Below are positions 47,277 to 59,100 of a stretch of DNA of 64,000 nucleotides, in pieces. How positions within the stretch are numbered: position 1 is the stretch's first letter; each line of letters starts with the position of its first letter. Where the stretch lies: the NCBI GenBank assembly GCA_033398695.1, contig CM065802.1, positions 77,920,096-77,984,095 on the forward strand. Direction: 5' to 3'. A program made the translations under genes and the position numbers. A model generated the notes under the pieces. That model was given only the letters and a program-made list of their open reading frames with translations. It searched no databases and was not told where the DNA came from. This DNA is from Orobanche coerulescens. Lineage: Eukaryota; Streptophyta; Magnoliopsida; Lamiales; Orobanchaceae.

Positions 47277-49264
47277 AATTTCACATCCATGGTGACTCTA
47301 AGTGAGGTTGGTGGTAACTATAAGTTCATAGTTTCCTTCATGAACAACTCATACATGAAGAAAGCACTCAGAGAGAGTCCACCCTTTGTGACACAAAGGT
47401 TTGGTGAGTTTGCTCGCTCTGCTGTCTGTGAGGGTGATAAGAATGCTTGCACCATCAAATTCTCCATCAAGGACAAAAGCTATGTAATTGATGCTGCCAC
47501 CATCAACAAAGCTCTTGGAATCACTCTGAATGAAGATTAGTCATTCACAGAGCTTGCTGATGACATTACTCTGGAAAAATTCTTCAAGACTATTGGTTAC
47601 AATGGTCCTCAACTAGTTGAGGACTCTGAAAACCGGTACTTAACTGGTGAGATGGACAGAAAATACCCCAGGAAGGAAAGGAGCATGATATTTGATGTAG
47701 CAATAAAGGTGTTTTCTGCAAAAAAACTCAGGGTGGAATGGAATCATGGCCTACATCAAGAAAATCACTCATTCATTGGTCCATGGTTAAAAAATTAACA
47801 CAGGAAAACTTTTAATGCCCTATATAAAGAATGTTCTTGGTGAACAGCTCACCAAGAGAAAGGTATTGTGCTATCCTAGATTCTTTATGTTATGTATGAT
47901 AGAATTAGGAGTTGTGAATAATGATGATCTTGAACTGTTACATATTGTTTCACCTTGCAATTCCATAGAACACACACAATGCACTTTCAAAACAAAATAA
48001 TAATTCACATATACCTTTAACTGTTCCTAAATTTATGGATGATCAAGTGCCTAACCTTGGTCGAGCCTTGAGAGTTAGTTGTACCTGTTTCACTCTGGCA
48101 GAGAAGGCAAATGTGAACCTGACATTGCCTAACCCCCGTGCCACACCATACAAAGAAACTAGACCATCTAGGGTTCCTAGAACTAGCCAACAGGCTCATA
48201 CCTCCCAACAGGGTGAGCCTGCAACAAACAAGAGAACCCTAGCCTCTATAGAGTATAGAAGCTTTAGATGTTGGTGGGGAGAAACTGCACTAGGTGCAAT
48301 AAATAAGGATGGAATTGAGAGTAGTCCCATAGTTGTGCCTAAAGGGCTTGTGAATAAGAAGGCTAAAAAGGCTAAAACAACTTTCAGCCAGCATGTGTCC
48401 TCTCAAAAGGGCACAATGCTTGAAAGGGAAATTAGCACATCCCTAGGTGTCACCTCTGAATAGGGGGCATCTATTGAAAGTGGCCAGTCTCCAATGGCAA
48501 TTTGTACAGAGTCTGCACATATTCCTATACTCACTCAGGTGGAACCCACACTTGAAAATATTCACATGAGTGAGGGAGAGCATATAGAGGAATCCTCATT
48601 CATATTTGATGCTTCACATTTTGAAATTGTGAAGCAGCCAATACTCAGCTCTATACTTTCATCTTCTTCCTTCCCTACTACAACAATTGTTTCTTCTCAT
48701 AATTTATAATACTGCACATGAGTTGGATGAAGGTTAATACGGACGACATGGCGAAAGGGTGCCCAGGCGAGGGTGCTATAAGCTTGATTTTTCGAAATAG
48801 TTTGGGGCGGGTTTTTGGTACTCTCACTACTTCTATTGGGTCTTGTTTTGCTTTCCAACTGGAGTTACATGCAACCACTATTGATGTTGAGATTCCGTAC
48901 TCTAGATGGTGGAAGTACTTATGGCTCGAATCAGACTCCACATATGTTATTAATATACTTTCTTACAATTGTCTCCCGATTTTGTGGATTTTTTGTAGTA
49001 GATTGGTTCTTCTATAATGTCCTGAATTTCTACTATGGCTGTTAAATATTATTTTATCCAAGTTATATTAGATAGCGTGGTATCTGTATAATATGGATAA
49101 AATAATTTGAGAACTGAGACCGTTGCATTGGTATAATTGACGTATCAACAATTACATTTGAGGATATTGTGAATCATGTATATCATATGAGAATTTTATT
49201 GGAACGAATATATGTAATCAAGATGACAGACAAGAACAGTTGGAATTGACTAAGTATAGCCTCA

Positions 49265-49750
49265 CTAACGTATGCTAGTTGAAGGACACAGCGCACGCTA
49301 ATTTACAAGCCTTAAGTACGTTAATTGGTATAGATAAGTATGTAAGATCATATCGGACACGATCCAGCCTGTGGCTGGCATGTGGGTTCGGTGGTCGACA
49401 ATTTTCGGCATGAGTGCGGACAAGCAAGTCAACGACGGGATAACGTATGCTAGGAATCAAGAATAACGTGTGTTAATAAAGTATTATGTTTGCGTACGCT
49501 AAAAGAAAGCATGTTTCATATAGAAGGATATGTGTTGCCAAAAGACGTAGCCTCTGGACTATGCATTGTGTACATCATGGTTGTGATATTACTCACGCTA
49601 TTGCATTTACGTACGTTAGTTTAGGAACACTACATATGTAACCTGATTGCTATAGCAAGTCAACTCTGATGGTACTTATGCTATAGCATGGGTTTTTCAT
49701 ACGTAAGTCATTGTAACAAAGTGACACAATTATGGGACAGGATAACGTAC
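49265..49750. repeat. Cluster of TAACGTATGCTA-type motifs (locus 3)
   Basis: TAACGTATGCTA (49267, 49441), GCGCACGCTAA (49291), TAACGTGTGTTAA (49462), GCGTACGCTAA (49491), TACGTACGTTA (about 49608). The series resumes after the nested insert as GTACGCTA, TAACGTATGATA and TAACGCACATTAA (50822-50870). More AT-rich than loci 1 and 2 but of the same inverted-repeat form. Confidence 0.65.
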
Positions 49751-50821
49751 TGTCACGGGGTGGGGTTTGAGCACTTTAAATCTCTTTGGACCCGTGCGGC
49801 ACTAGACTAGAATCGCCACGATCTCTAGCTAGTAAGCCTAACTCACTCGGGCTCTAAGTGTGTAAGAATGGGATTAACACTTTGGAGTTGAGAGTAAAAC
49901 ACTTCACTATCAAAGCAAAACTTTACAAGTACAAGAATTATGAGTTCTGAGAGTTGGTTGCAAATGAGCCATCTCCTTGCCTATTTATACTACCACTAAG
50001 TCCCTAGAAACTTCCATCTTCACCTCCTCATTTGGAAGATTCTAGAACTCCCTACACTTTACAACTCTAGAACCTAACTCTAGAAACATCCATACTGTCT
50101 TCTCATATACAAGACTTACAAACACATTTATAGACTATTCCACAAGTCTCTAAGTAGCTCCATCCTTCTAGGAGGTTCTTAGAAGGCTCTTCTTCCATCT
50201 GGGCGCCTTGACCCGTCTCGGCCTGCCTCAGTCCGACCAGTCTTTTCTCATTTCTGCCATGTTCCAGACTCTTCCCGAACCTCATGGATCATGCTGGTCC
50301 GCTTCTAGCTGCTCCCGGTCGAGTCTTCGCTGTTGAGTGACTCCTCAGCTTTTCAATGTCCACTGCCAGCACAAGGCTATATTTTTATAAGCCTATTATA
50401 GGGGAGAGGGTCTCTCTCGCACCTTACGTGTGCATGCCCGCGCAAGCCGGCTGCACCCGGCATCCCATGCCCGCGTCCGGCCGCCCAGCTCGAGTCTTGT
50501 TCCCTGACTCGGACTCATCCCATCGTTGCCATGTCCCACACGACATTTGCTCATCTGGCCTTTCCCGCGCCCCCTGCGCTGTCGGACAGTCCCGCACTCA
50601 TACCGACCGCAATGCCCCTTGGGCGACCTGCTTCCCATATCGGCGTTCGTGCTCCTCCCACAGTTTTCTCGCATGACTATCCATTCGTTCACGCCGTCCC
50701 GGAGGCTGAACCTCCACATACAGCCTGATGCCATTCATGACGTCCTACTTGTTCCGGTCCCTCGGCACCCTGTGCGGCCGTCTGCACACACATGTCTCGT
50801 TGTCGACTTTAGGCCGTGACA
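49751..50821 (+). mobile_element. Solo LTR or small element with GTAC target duplication
   Basis: Starts TGTCACGG and ends CCGTGACA, a perfect 8-bp terminal inverted repeat. Length is 1,071 bp, flanked by GTAC (49747-49750 and 50822-50825). Removing it restores AACGTACGCTA, one of the cluster-3 motifs. No conserved coding motif inside; frames at 50356-50819 on both strands are Pro/Arg/Ser-rich chance frames in a GC-rich stretch. Orientation is not known. The TGTCAC start is usual for gypsy-type LTRs. Confidence 0.75.
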
Positions 50822-50825
50822 GTAC

Positions 50826-52798
50826 GCTATCAAAGTCAGTTAACGTATGATATGGCGGATAACGCACATTAATTTTAATAGTAGAGGCTGCTATGAATTG
50901 TGCAGGTCATAAAGTAAGGATTAGTCTTTCATTTCCTCACGAATGAAGTTGAGTTTCTCTCCCAAAAAACCGTCCCTCTACACTTCTAAATGATTTCCAA
51001 ACCCTGGTGAGCTTGGAGGCATGGATTGGAGAATGGGACTTGAAGTTAGTGTTGATCCTTGTGGTGTGTGATTGTGTTGTTCTCTTCTTGAGGTTGCGAT
51101 AATTGATTGTTGATTATAACGGTTGTGTTGTGCTTGAGATTGAGGAGTTCATGGATTGATTTGGTCGGGGCTAAGGAGCTCGTAGCTGAAGGTAAGGAAA
51201 TTAGTAACGGCTTCACTACCATCGCATCAGTATCGAGGCAAGTTTATACTTGTTCAGTTTATAATATTTAATGAATGGTTTCAGTTTCATTTCATTGATA
51301 ATCCATATAGCAGTGATTATAAAGATTAATTCTGAAGATCTGGATTGCATTTTGTTTTTCAATTTTGGAGTTAAATCATAATGTATATGATTTGCATTCG
51401 TTGTTGGTATACTTGAGCATTGAGGATATGTTCTTGTAAATACGCTGACATGAGTTATCTATAGTCTACGATATTTTAGACCGTCGAATATCGAGGATAA
51501 TCGTTGGTGATGGTTTTTGACATCGAGACTGCTCTCGAAGGATTCGGGGCAAGTACTCTAATCATTTTTGTTATTATCATGTCGTGATATATTTGTGTAT
51601 AGTTATTGTCATGCATTTGTGTATTGTTGTTTTCATGTAATTGTACATTATTGTTGTATGTCTACCACATGTTGGTCTGACGAGATTATCTTGGGATCTA
51701 TGCTGGTGCATGTTGGATCATTGTACGGGGTTTTCCACCACGTGTTGGTCCAAGGGGTCATCTTGAGATCTATGCGGTGAATGTTGGACCATGGATTACC
51801 ACGAGTGTACGTTGTGGTTGTCGTTTTGAGTGCAGTTGTATTGTTGAGCACATTGATGTTGTCATGTTGAGTGTGCATTGTAGGTCTTTTGTTAGGACCA
51901 TATCCGTATGTCACGTGGATCTAATCTCAAATTAGATTTACACGGTTCGTCGTGGCATTGCGTATTTTGAGATATGTTCTGTATTTCCTTCTTGGTACTT
52001 GTCTTTTGATTGACAGTCGGTTATCATGTTGAGATTTGATGATGTTATCCGAATGGACACATCTTGTATATTTCGTATTGGTGAGTTAAGATGATGTTTT
52101 GAGGATCAGGATATTGTTTAAGATACAGTACGGATGTTGTATATGAGTTCATTCTGTGATTTTGAGAATTCGAGATGCAGTAAGGACAGATTTGAAATGG
52201 ATTACCACGAGTTGGAAAAGTTTTGTCGGTAAGATTACATTGGCAATATTCTTACTTTGTAGTTACATTGGTATGAAATTATTGATGTGATGTGATCATT
52301 ATCATTGGGTGACCCATTGCGGGCTTTATTTTAAGGTACTCGGAGATCGAGCTTGAAGCGGTCGTGAAGAGATGAGCTTCCTGGATGTACTGGCTATGAT
52401 GTGTATTGGGGCATCGAGTATTTTGCCTGATTATTTTATTTTGTTGCAATGTATTTTAACTGTTGATTATATCCACTGCGTGAGTGTCTAAAATGGCTTT
52501 TTGGTATTTTGCAGCTTAGGTTATTTTGGGGAAATCGTTTCTTCAACTAGTTTCGGTACATGTAAGCGGTGACTTAACGTACGTATTGAAACTGTTTAGT
52601 TTTGGCATTTTTGGCCTTATACTTTAAATGAGATTTTTATGGTGGTATTTGAAAAAGGGAGTTTTGAAAAGTATTTGAATAATTGAAAGATAATACCATC
52701 GTTGGCCTTTGGGGCGTGTTGAAATAATTGTGGAAATAATTTTTAGCCTTGTGGGTTCCGGCGCGGGCCCCATTCTGCTCTAATATTCTCGAATAGTT
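50826..52798. other. Non-coding remainder of the minus-oriented insertion
   Basis: No gene seen. Two short related segments near 51660-51800 repeat the words CCACGTGTTGGTC and ATCTTGRGATCTATGC with about 75 bases spacing. GTTGTG-rich sequence runs over 51570-51900. Confidence 0.4.
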
Positions 52799-53035
52799 TT
52801 GGGGGTGTTACATCATCTTCAGGTATCATTGTGGATATGCCTTTTAGAGTCTCTCACATTTACAGGAAAGGTAATTCGGTGGCGGATTGCCTATTTAAGT
52901 GCCAGGCTTCTCATGAATGGTTTGGTGATGCTCCAGACTTTCTTCATGATCATATTCACTATGATCTCTCTCCTATATACTATGCTCGATTCTAGGTTTT
53001 TCGCAGCTTAATGCCCGAGCACTCTTTTTCTCTGC

Positions 53036-53999
53036 TGTTGTGCGGCGATTAAACACGCCTTGAAGGCGATCGTCATAGCAGTCGGCGAGTCTACCATAAG
53101 AGATATACTCTGGGCAAACACTCAGAAGTCGGCACCCACGGCGATCGCCTTTGAGGTGTACGGCGATCGTCTTCTGTTGATTGGCGATCGTCTTTTGTTA
53201 ATTGATGATCGTCTCGTGCCACGTATTAATCCAACATCCGTCAAAAGTCATCAAAGCCCAAATCTCGGGCTGGGACCCACGTGCAGATCTCAAAAGGTGC
53301 TGACAGACAAGATCTGTGCCCACAGCCTGTCACCTACCTCACCTACCAACAGGGCCGCAGACCTGCAAAAGGTGCTGACAGACAAGACCTATGATCACAG
53401 TCTGTCACCTACCTCACCTACCAACAGGGCCGCCGAAAAGGTGGGTGACAGCGACTCAGGACGCATGCAAGTTCCCCGTCAGACCGTACAGCCGGCTGTC
53501 AGTAACAGCCGCGGACTTTAAGGGAAAAGCCCCACGTGACGGGACGATCGACCGTCTTATTATAATATAAATAACGACGATCGCCTGCGATCGCGGGAGG
53601 GACCCCAGGAACTTTGTATCCTATAAATAGGAGGTCCATAACACAGGATAAGGGCTTCGAAAATACAGAAAACAAGAGAGAGAAAGAGAAAGACATTCTC
53701 ATACACAGAACACCCATAGCAAGAATTCACAGAACTCCATATCTGATTCTTCCGGCATTCTATACGCTCCACAGCTTAGAAAACTAGAAATCTTTACACT
53801 CTTTGTGATAGATTCTAACATTAATATTTGTACTCAACAGTATACTTATCAATAAAATCTCGCGAGAGCATTCAGGCTCGGGATTAACAACCCCGGCAAA
53901 TCTTGTGTCATTTAATTTCTCACGGACGTGCTCCCGCACTTGTTGGTTACTCGATCATTCCAGCAATACTATCTCCGGATAATATTTTGGGTAACAACA
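53036..53999 (+). repeat. 5' LTR of gypsy B
   Basis: 964 bp, TGTTGTGCGG to GTAACAACA, clearly diverged from the A LTR and 69 bp longer. GGCGATCG or CGATCGTC occurs about eight times in the first 550 bases. A 60-base segment with GTGCTGACAGACAAGA and CACCTACCTCACCTACCAACAGG is present twice in tandem (about 53297-53430). CTATAAATAG at 53621-53630 is the likely TATA box. Confidence 0.88.
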
Positions 54000-54001
54000 A
54001 T

Positions 54002-54017
54002 TGGCGCTAGAGGAAGG
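54002..54017 (+). promoter_or_regulatory. Primer binding site of gypsy B
   Basis: TGGCGCTAGAGGAAGG, two bases after the LTR, one base different from A. Confidence 0.7.
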
Positions 54018-54126
54018 GGGATTACCTTCACTTTTATTCCTACCGTCTCGAAGAACACTCATTGTTCTCCGGACACACACTTGAAGAAACACTCACTGTT
54101 CTTCAAAAGAAAAAACCTTCAGAAAA

Positions 54127-56102
54127 ATGACATCTGCAACGACCTCCAAGAGAGCCACCCTGAGATCTGCCGGAAATATCATTCCGGCCCGGACCGAATC
54201 CCAGCCCGCGGCGGAGGGTGACCGCGGCGACGCTAGGTCCTCACTCCCGCCCCCAAGGGACGGCCCTAGCCTCTCACTCAATCAGTTCCTGCATCAAGGA
54301 GCAGTTGAGGAGGCCATAGCCGTCCTCGGGAGCGACGGATTGCATGCGACTCGCCCACCATCACTCCGTCAACCATCCGCCGAGCGGCAAGCGGAAGCTC
54401 AAAGGGATATATGTTGAGAAATCAACGAAAACCACGAGCCGCAGCAAAGGCTCGTAAGGCGGGACGACTCCGTCTTCACCGCCTAGGAGTGATCCCTTGT
54501 GGCGACCGGCGGTCGGGCCGAGTCGGGAGGCGTCGAGTCGAATCCGTCACCGGGAGTTCGGCATATCCGACTCCCGAGAAGACAGGCCGGTCGACAGGCC
54601 CCCACTCGCCCAAGAAATGAGTCGGCGGGCAGATAACTCGTCATCCACCATGGGGTCACGGGATCGGTACATGATCGCCTCGGCTCGCGCTCCGATAGTC
54701 AATCAGTGAGCAGTCAGGCCACGGCGATGGCCGCAATGCACGCCAGCTCGACGAAATGAAGGCGCTCCTAGACATCGGGCAGCGCCAGAGATCGATCTCT
54801 GGACCAAGTGAACCACTCGCGGTCCAGATCGAGCTCGCCCCGGTTCAACCAACAATCGCTCCCCCACAGACACCTCTATATGAGGGAAGATCGGATCCGG
54901 AGACCCACTTGAGCAAATTCCGGATCTACATGACCGGATGTGGAGCCTCAGATGCGACGAAGTGTCGAATGTTCCCGCTAACTCTGGGCGACCTCGCCCA
55001 CAGGTGGTACATCTCACTATCACCTCGCTCAATCAATTGCTTCGAGAAGCTGGCGAACGACTTTACGTCGTACTTCGCCGCCAAAGTCGCTCGCCCTGAA
55101 GGCCCCCACCGCATGATGAAAATCAAGCAGGGGAAGGACGAGCCAGATGAAGATTACATCGACCGGGTGGACGAGATAGTCCTCACCGGCGAGCCCATTA
55201 GCGATGAGCTCGCCCTTTATTCAGTCCTGGGGGGATTCTACGGCCACTCACCCATGTTCAGGCATCTCACAAAGGATATCCCCCCGACCTACTCGGTCTT
55301 CCGCGTCAGAGCCGCCGATTTCCTTGCCAGGCAGAGGATGCTCTCCCTCCGCTTAGATGAGGAGCCCACCGGAGAGGGGAAGACGCCATCCCATGTCCAG
55401 AAGAAGGCGGTCGCCAAGCCCAGAAAGGCGGTCGCAAAGCCGCCTGGCGAATTCAAAGCCTTCGGGGATATAGAGGTTCACCTCCTCCACAACCTCAACT
55501 TGTCTCCAGCCCACATCTTCAACGCAATTAAGGGGCGCGAGTGGCTTTCCAAACCAAAGCCAATAAGGGACCACGGTCATCTAGACCGTAGCAAATTCTG
55601 TGCCTACCACAAGAGTCCCGGCCACAACACCAGCCAATGCCGCGACCTCCTCAGGCAACTCTGGCGACTGTTCGAAGAAGGCAAATTAGACAACTTGGTC
55701 ACCAAGCCAGAACCTCGAACAGAGAGGACCGGAGGGCGCGAGCGCCGACAAAACGAAAGGACGCCTCCCAATCCAGTCGCCAGGATCGAGCACGATCCAG
55801 AGCATTCGGATGAATCGATTCCTCCGATCAACCCTGGCGGTCGGATTAATATGCTTCAAGCAGGAGGTGGGAACCTCGGGGGCCTTTCCCCGGTTTCCAC
55901 CGCGTCAACCAGGAAGCGAAAGGCCGAACTAAGGGCATTCGCCGGGGTCCATATCGTAGTACCTCCAGAGCCGACCATCGCTAGAGACACGCTCATCACC
56001 TTCTCCAACAAGGACAGGGAGGGAGTACAATGCCCCAAAGAGGATGCACTGGTGATCTCTGCTTGTATCCTTGGGGAAGGCGGTCGACCGCGTACTGGTT
56101 GA
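54127..56102 (+). pseudogene. Gypsy B gag
   Basis: Starts MTSATTSKRATLRSAG at 54127. Small deletions between 54330 and 54750 shift the frame several times. From 54756 to 56102 it is open (448 codons): capsid region with LTLGDLAHRWYISL and FYGHSPMFRHLTKDIP, then a CHHC zinc motif CAYHKSPGHNTSQC (about 55600-55645) of the kind seen in Tat gags, then an Arg/Glu-rich tail running toward the protease (AFAGVHIVVPPEPT). A one-base shift near 56080 separates it from the pol frame. Confidence 0.9.
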
Positions 56103-59100
56103 CAACGGGAGCTTCTGCAATATCATATTCAAATCTGCTCTGGACCAGCTCGGAAACTTAACCAAATTCATCAAGCCATTCGACACCGTGCTCCAAGGAT
56201 TCGGCGACAGCACAGTCCAAGCCTACGGGAGGATCAAGCTCTCCGTCGAGCTGATATGCTTTTACGATCCCAAGGTTAGGATTACTAGGAACCTAAATTT
56301 TGTAATCATAGATAGACCCAGCATCTATAATGGGTTCCTAGTTCGTCCCTTCTTAGAAACCTTTGAGGCGGTCGCTTCGTCTTTCTTTTACTGTATCAAA
56401 TTCCCCACTGCCGATGGGGCGGTCGGTACTGTAAAGGGGGATCAGCTAATGGCAAAAAGATGTTTGAATTACTCCTATGTCGTTACTGTTTTCAATACTT
56501 CCCACGATATGTGTAACGTTGAAACGATCGACGATCGACCCATGGAGATCGACGAACCAAACACATCGTACCAACCCAACTCAGAGGACGCCATCTCGGA
56601 TCAGTTAATGGACGACATCGAGCCAAGGATCGGTTTTGAGCCGAGTCTCGACGTCGATCCAAGGATCGAGTCCGGAAATCGTTCCAAGCAAGAAGCGACC
56701 GTCCCCATCGAAGAGTTGGAGAGTATAGCGATAGATCCGGCTCGTCCAGAACAGGAAGTACAGATCGGCGCAAGCATCGACCGCGCACTGAAAGGAGATC
56801 TGATCAATTTGCTACGTAAGAACATCGGAATCTTCGCCTGGTCACATCAAGATATGATTGGCATAAGTCCCGAGCACGCTTGCCACTATCTAAAGATCGA
56901 CCCGGCGATGAAGCCTGTTCACCAAAAAAGTAGGAAATTCGGCCCCGAAAAATACGCGGCACTCGACATAGAAGTCCAAAAGTTACTCGACAACAAATTA
57001 ATCGGGGTAGCTACAGACGACCCACAATGGGTCGCCAATGCGGTACTCGTCAAGAAGCCAACTGGTTCCTGGAGGTTATGCATCGACTTCACCGACCTCA
57101 ACGCGGCTTGTCCAAAAGATCATTTTCCGATGCCTCATATTGATCACTTGGTCGATAGTACTGCAGGCTGCGAAATGATGCCGTTTATGGATGCCTTCGC
57201 CGGATATCATCAAATCCCAATGGCGGAGAAAGACATAAAACACACATCTTTCCACACGGAAAAAGACATATACTTTTGGGTCCGAATGCCGTTCGGCTTG
57301 AAGAATGCGGGGGCAACCTACCAGCGACTGGTCAACAGGATGTTCGCTAATCAGATCGGCAAGACCATGGAGGTCTACATCGACGACATCGTGTTCAAAA
57401 GCCTCAAGAAGGAAGATCACCTCAATGATCTCGCCGAGACGTTCGCCATCCTCGAAAGATTCAACATGAAGCTAAACCCCAAGAAATGCAACTTCGGGGT
57501 GGGCTCCGGGAAATTCCTGGGGCACATTGTGAGCCAGAGGGGGATCGAGGCGAATCCCACCAAGATACAGGCGATCCTTGACATGCAGGAACCTCGGAAC
57601 GTCAAGCAGGTACAACGCCTCACAGGTTGTCTGGCCGCCCTGAACCGCTTCATATCTCGGCTCGGCAATAAAAGCAAGCCTTTCTTTGCGACCATCAAAA
57701 ACAAGAAGTTCGCATGGACGAAGGAGAGTCAGATAGCTTTCGCCAAAATAAAGGAATATTTATCCAACCCCCAGATCCTAGCAAAGCCGATCCCCGGTGA
57801 GAAATTATTCCTTTACCTAGCGGCCTCGGAGGTCGCGCTGAGTGCGGTCTTGGTGCGAGCGGAGGGACTAGTCCATTTGCCGATCTACTATGTTAGTCAA
57901 GCGCTCCACGACGCTGAAACACGCTATACACCTTTGGAGAAGATCGCCTACGCTCTAGTCACGAGTGTCCGTAAGCTAAGAGCCTACTTTTTCGAGCATC
58001 AAGTGGAGGTTCTGACAACTCTTCCTCTAAGGCAAGTTCTACATCGACCGGACACCAACGGGCGACTCCTCAAATGGTCACTAGAGATCGCCCAATACGG
58101 CATCACATACGCTCCTCGCACGGCGATCAAGGGCCAAGCTCTGGCGGACTTCGTGGTGGAGTTAACATTCCCTCACGGTCAGGCCTGGTCGCCCGCCCGG
58201 AAGCATGCGTTGATGGTTCGGCGACCAACTCGCGAGCAGGGGCAGGGATTGTCCTCATTAGCCCCAACGGACAAAGTTTCACAAATGCCGTGCGTTTCGG
58301 GTTTCGTGCGACCAACAATGAAGCCGAATACGAAGCCTTGGTAGGAGAGCTCGACCTAGCTCTCGCCCTAGACGTTCGTCGCCTCCATATCTTCATGGAC
58401 TCCCTCTTGGTCGTGAACCAAGTCAAAGGAGAATATGAGGCACGCGGCGAACAGATGATCAAATACCAAGAGCTGGTCGCCGAAATGTGCACGAAATTTG
58501 AAGAAGTGCAAATCGAACAAGTTCCGAGAGAGCACAACTCTCAGGCCGATGCCCTATCCAAGCTAGCGTCGTCAGATGGGGCATCCGATTTCTCTAATAT
58601 CCAAATTACAAAGTCAGAGAGGCCGGCAATCGAAAGAAATCTGGTTACCACAGTTGCCGTTGCCGAAGAGAACTGGATGACTCCGTTCATCAAATACTTG
58701 AAGGACGGGACGGTCCCTGACGACCGTATCAAAGCTCGCCAACTCGGCTTGGGCGACGAGATACACCCTATCGACGATCGGCTTTACAAGCGAGCTTTCA
58801 ACCTTCCTCCTCAAGTGTATTACATCGGAGGAAGGATGGCTCGTTTTAGCCGAGATCCACGGAATGCATGGAAACCACGGCCGGACGAGCTCTCATCCAT
58901 AAGACAACCAGCAAGGTTTTTTCGCCATCACTTCAGAAGGATGCGATCGCCTATGCCAGGTCGTGTCATAGGTGTCAAGTAATGGGACCAAGTATTAAAC
59001 TCTCCCCCGAGCAGCTCACCTCAATGTACAGCCCATGGCCATTCGCGCAATGGGGCATCGACCTTATAGGTCCCTTACCGACGGCTCCAGGAGGTTGTAA

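Larger units (their letters stand above)
10183..48710 (+). mobile_element. Copia element C (Sirevirus-like), host of three nested insertions
   Basis: Order on plus: LTR (10183-11099), primer site, gag, protease, integrase and RT to 15947, RT again at 27060-27659, RNase H at 39941-40380, spacer, third ORF 41187-41248 and 47282-48710. The gaps are complete younger elements A, D and E. Removing each with one copy of its target duplication rejoins a coding frame of C. About 9.1 kb of C remains. A long gag, an initiator-Met-type primer site and a 3' ORF suggest the SIRE/Sirevirus lineage. No 3' LTR is seen: a LINE fragment begins at about 48718 instead. Confidence 0.9.
41187..48710 (+). pseudogene. 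Element C third ORF, split by element E
   Basis: ATG at 41187 (MAAAQQQTEYTIIFDLAVSN) runs to 41248, where element E begins. The frame continues at 47282 after the AATTT duplication with VTLSEVGGNYKF and FVTQRFGEFARSAV, then a stop at 47538. Later pieces: FTELADDITLEKFF (47541 on), KERSMIFDVAIKVF (about 47680), 48035-48463 (basic) and 48494-48709. Pattern and position match the N-terminal domain of D's ORF3 (an RF..A, a T-I hydrophobic block, then ID..N...), so I take them as the same gene family, much diverged. The 3' end is replaced by a LINE fragment at about 48718. Confidence 0.7.
49018..52812 (-). mobile_element. Insertion with LTR-like end inside the LINE fragment
   Basis: The right edge reads GGGGGTGTTACA, that is TGTAACACCCCC on minus, a common start of plant gypsy LTRs, so an LTR element in minus orientation is likely. 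The left edge near 49018 shows no matching terminus and I found no target duplication; the insert may be truncated. No gag or pol motif is visible anywhere in it, so it is LTR or non-autonomous sequence. It contains a motif cluster (49265-49750, 50822-50880) and a nested solo LTR. Confidence 0.5.
48718..53012 (+). pseudogene. LINE-type RNase H fragment, split in two (48718-49017 and 52813-53012)
   Basis: The first piece reads KVNTDDMAKGCPGEGA, FQLELHATT and LWLESDSTYV: three acidic catalytic positions of the plant RVT_3-type RNase H that ends LINE ORF2. The second reads FRVSHIYRKGNSVADCL with the fourth acidic residue, then a typical tail to about 53012. Only the C-terminal domain is present, so this is probably a 5'-truncated LINE copy that landed in or next to ORF3 of element C. 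A 3.8-kb insertion separates the halves and gypsy B begins 23 bases after the second. Confidence 0.75.

Noticed and set aside
50356..50819. Pro/Arg/Ser-rich frames inside the 1,071-bp solo LTR
   Set aside because: Three overlapping frames on both strands with no motif in a GC-rich LTR; chance.
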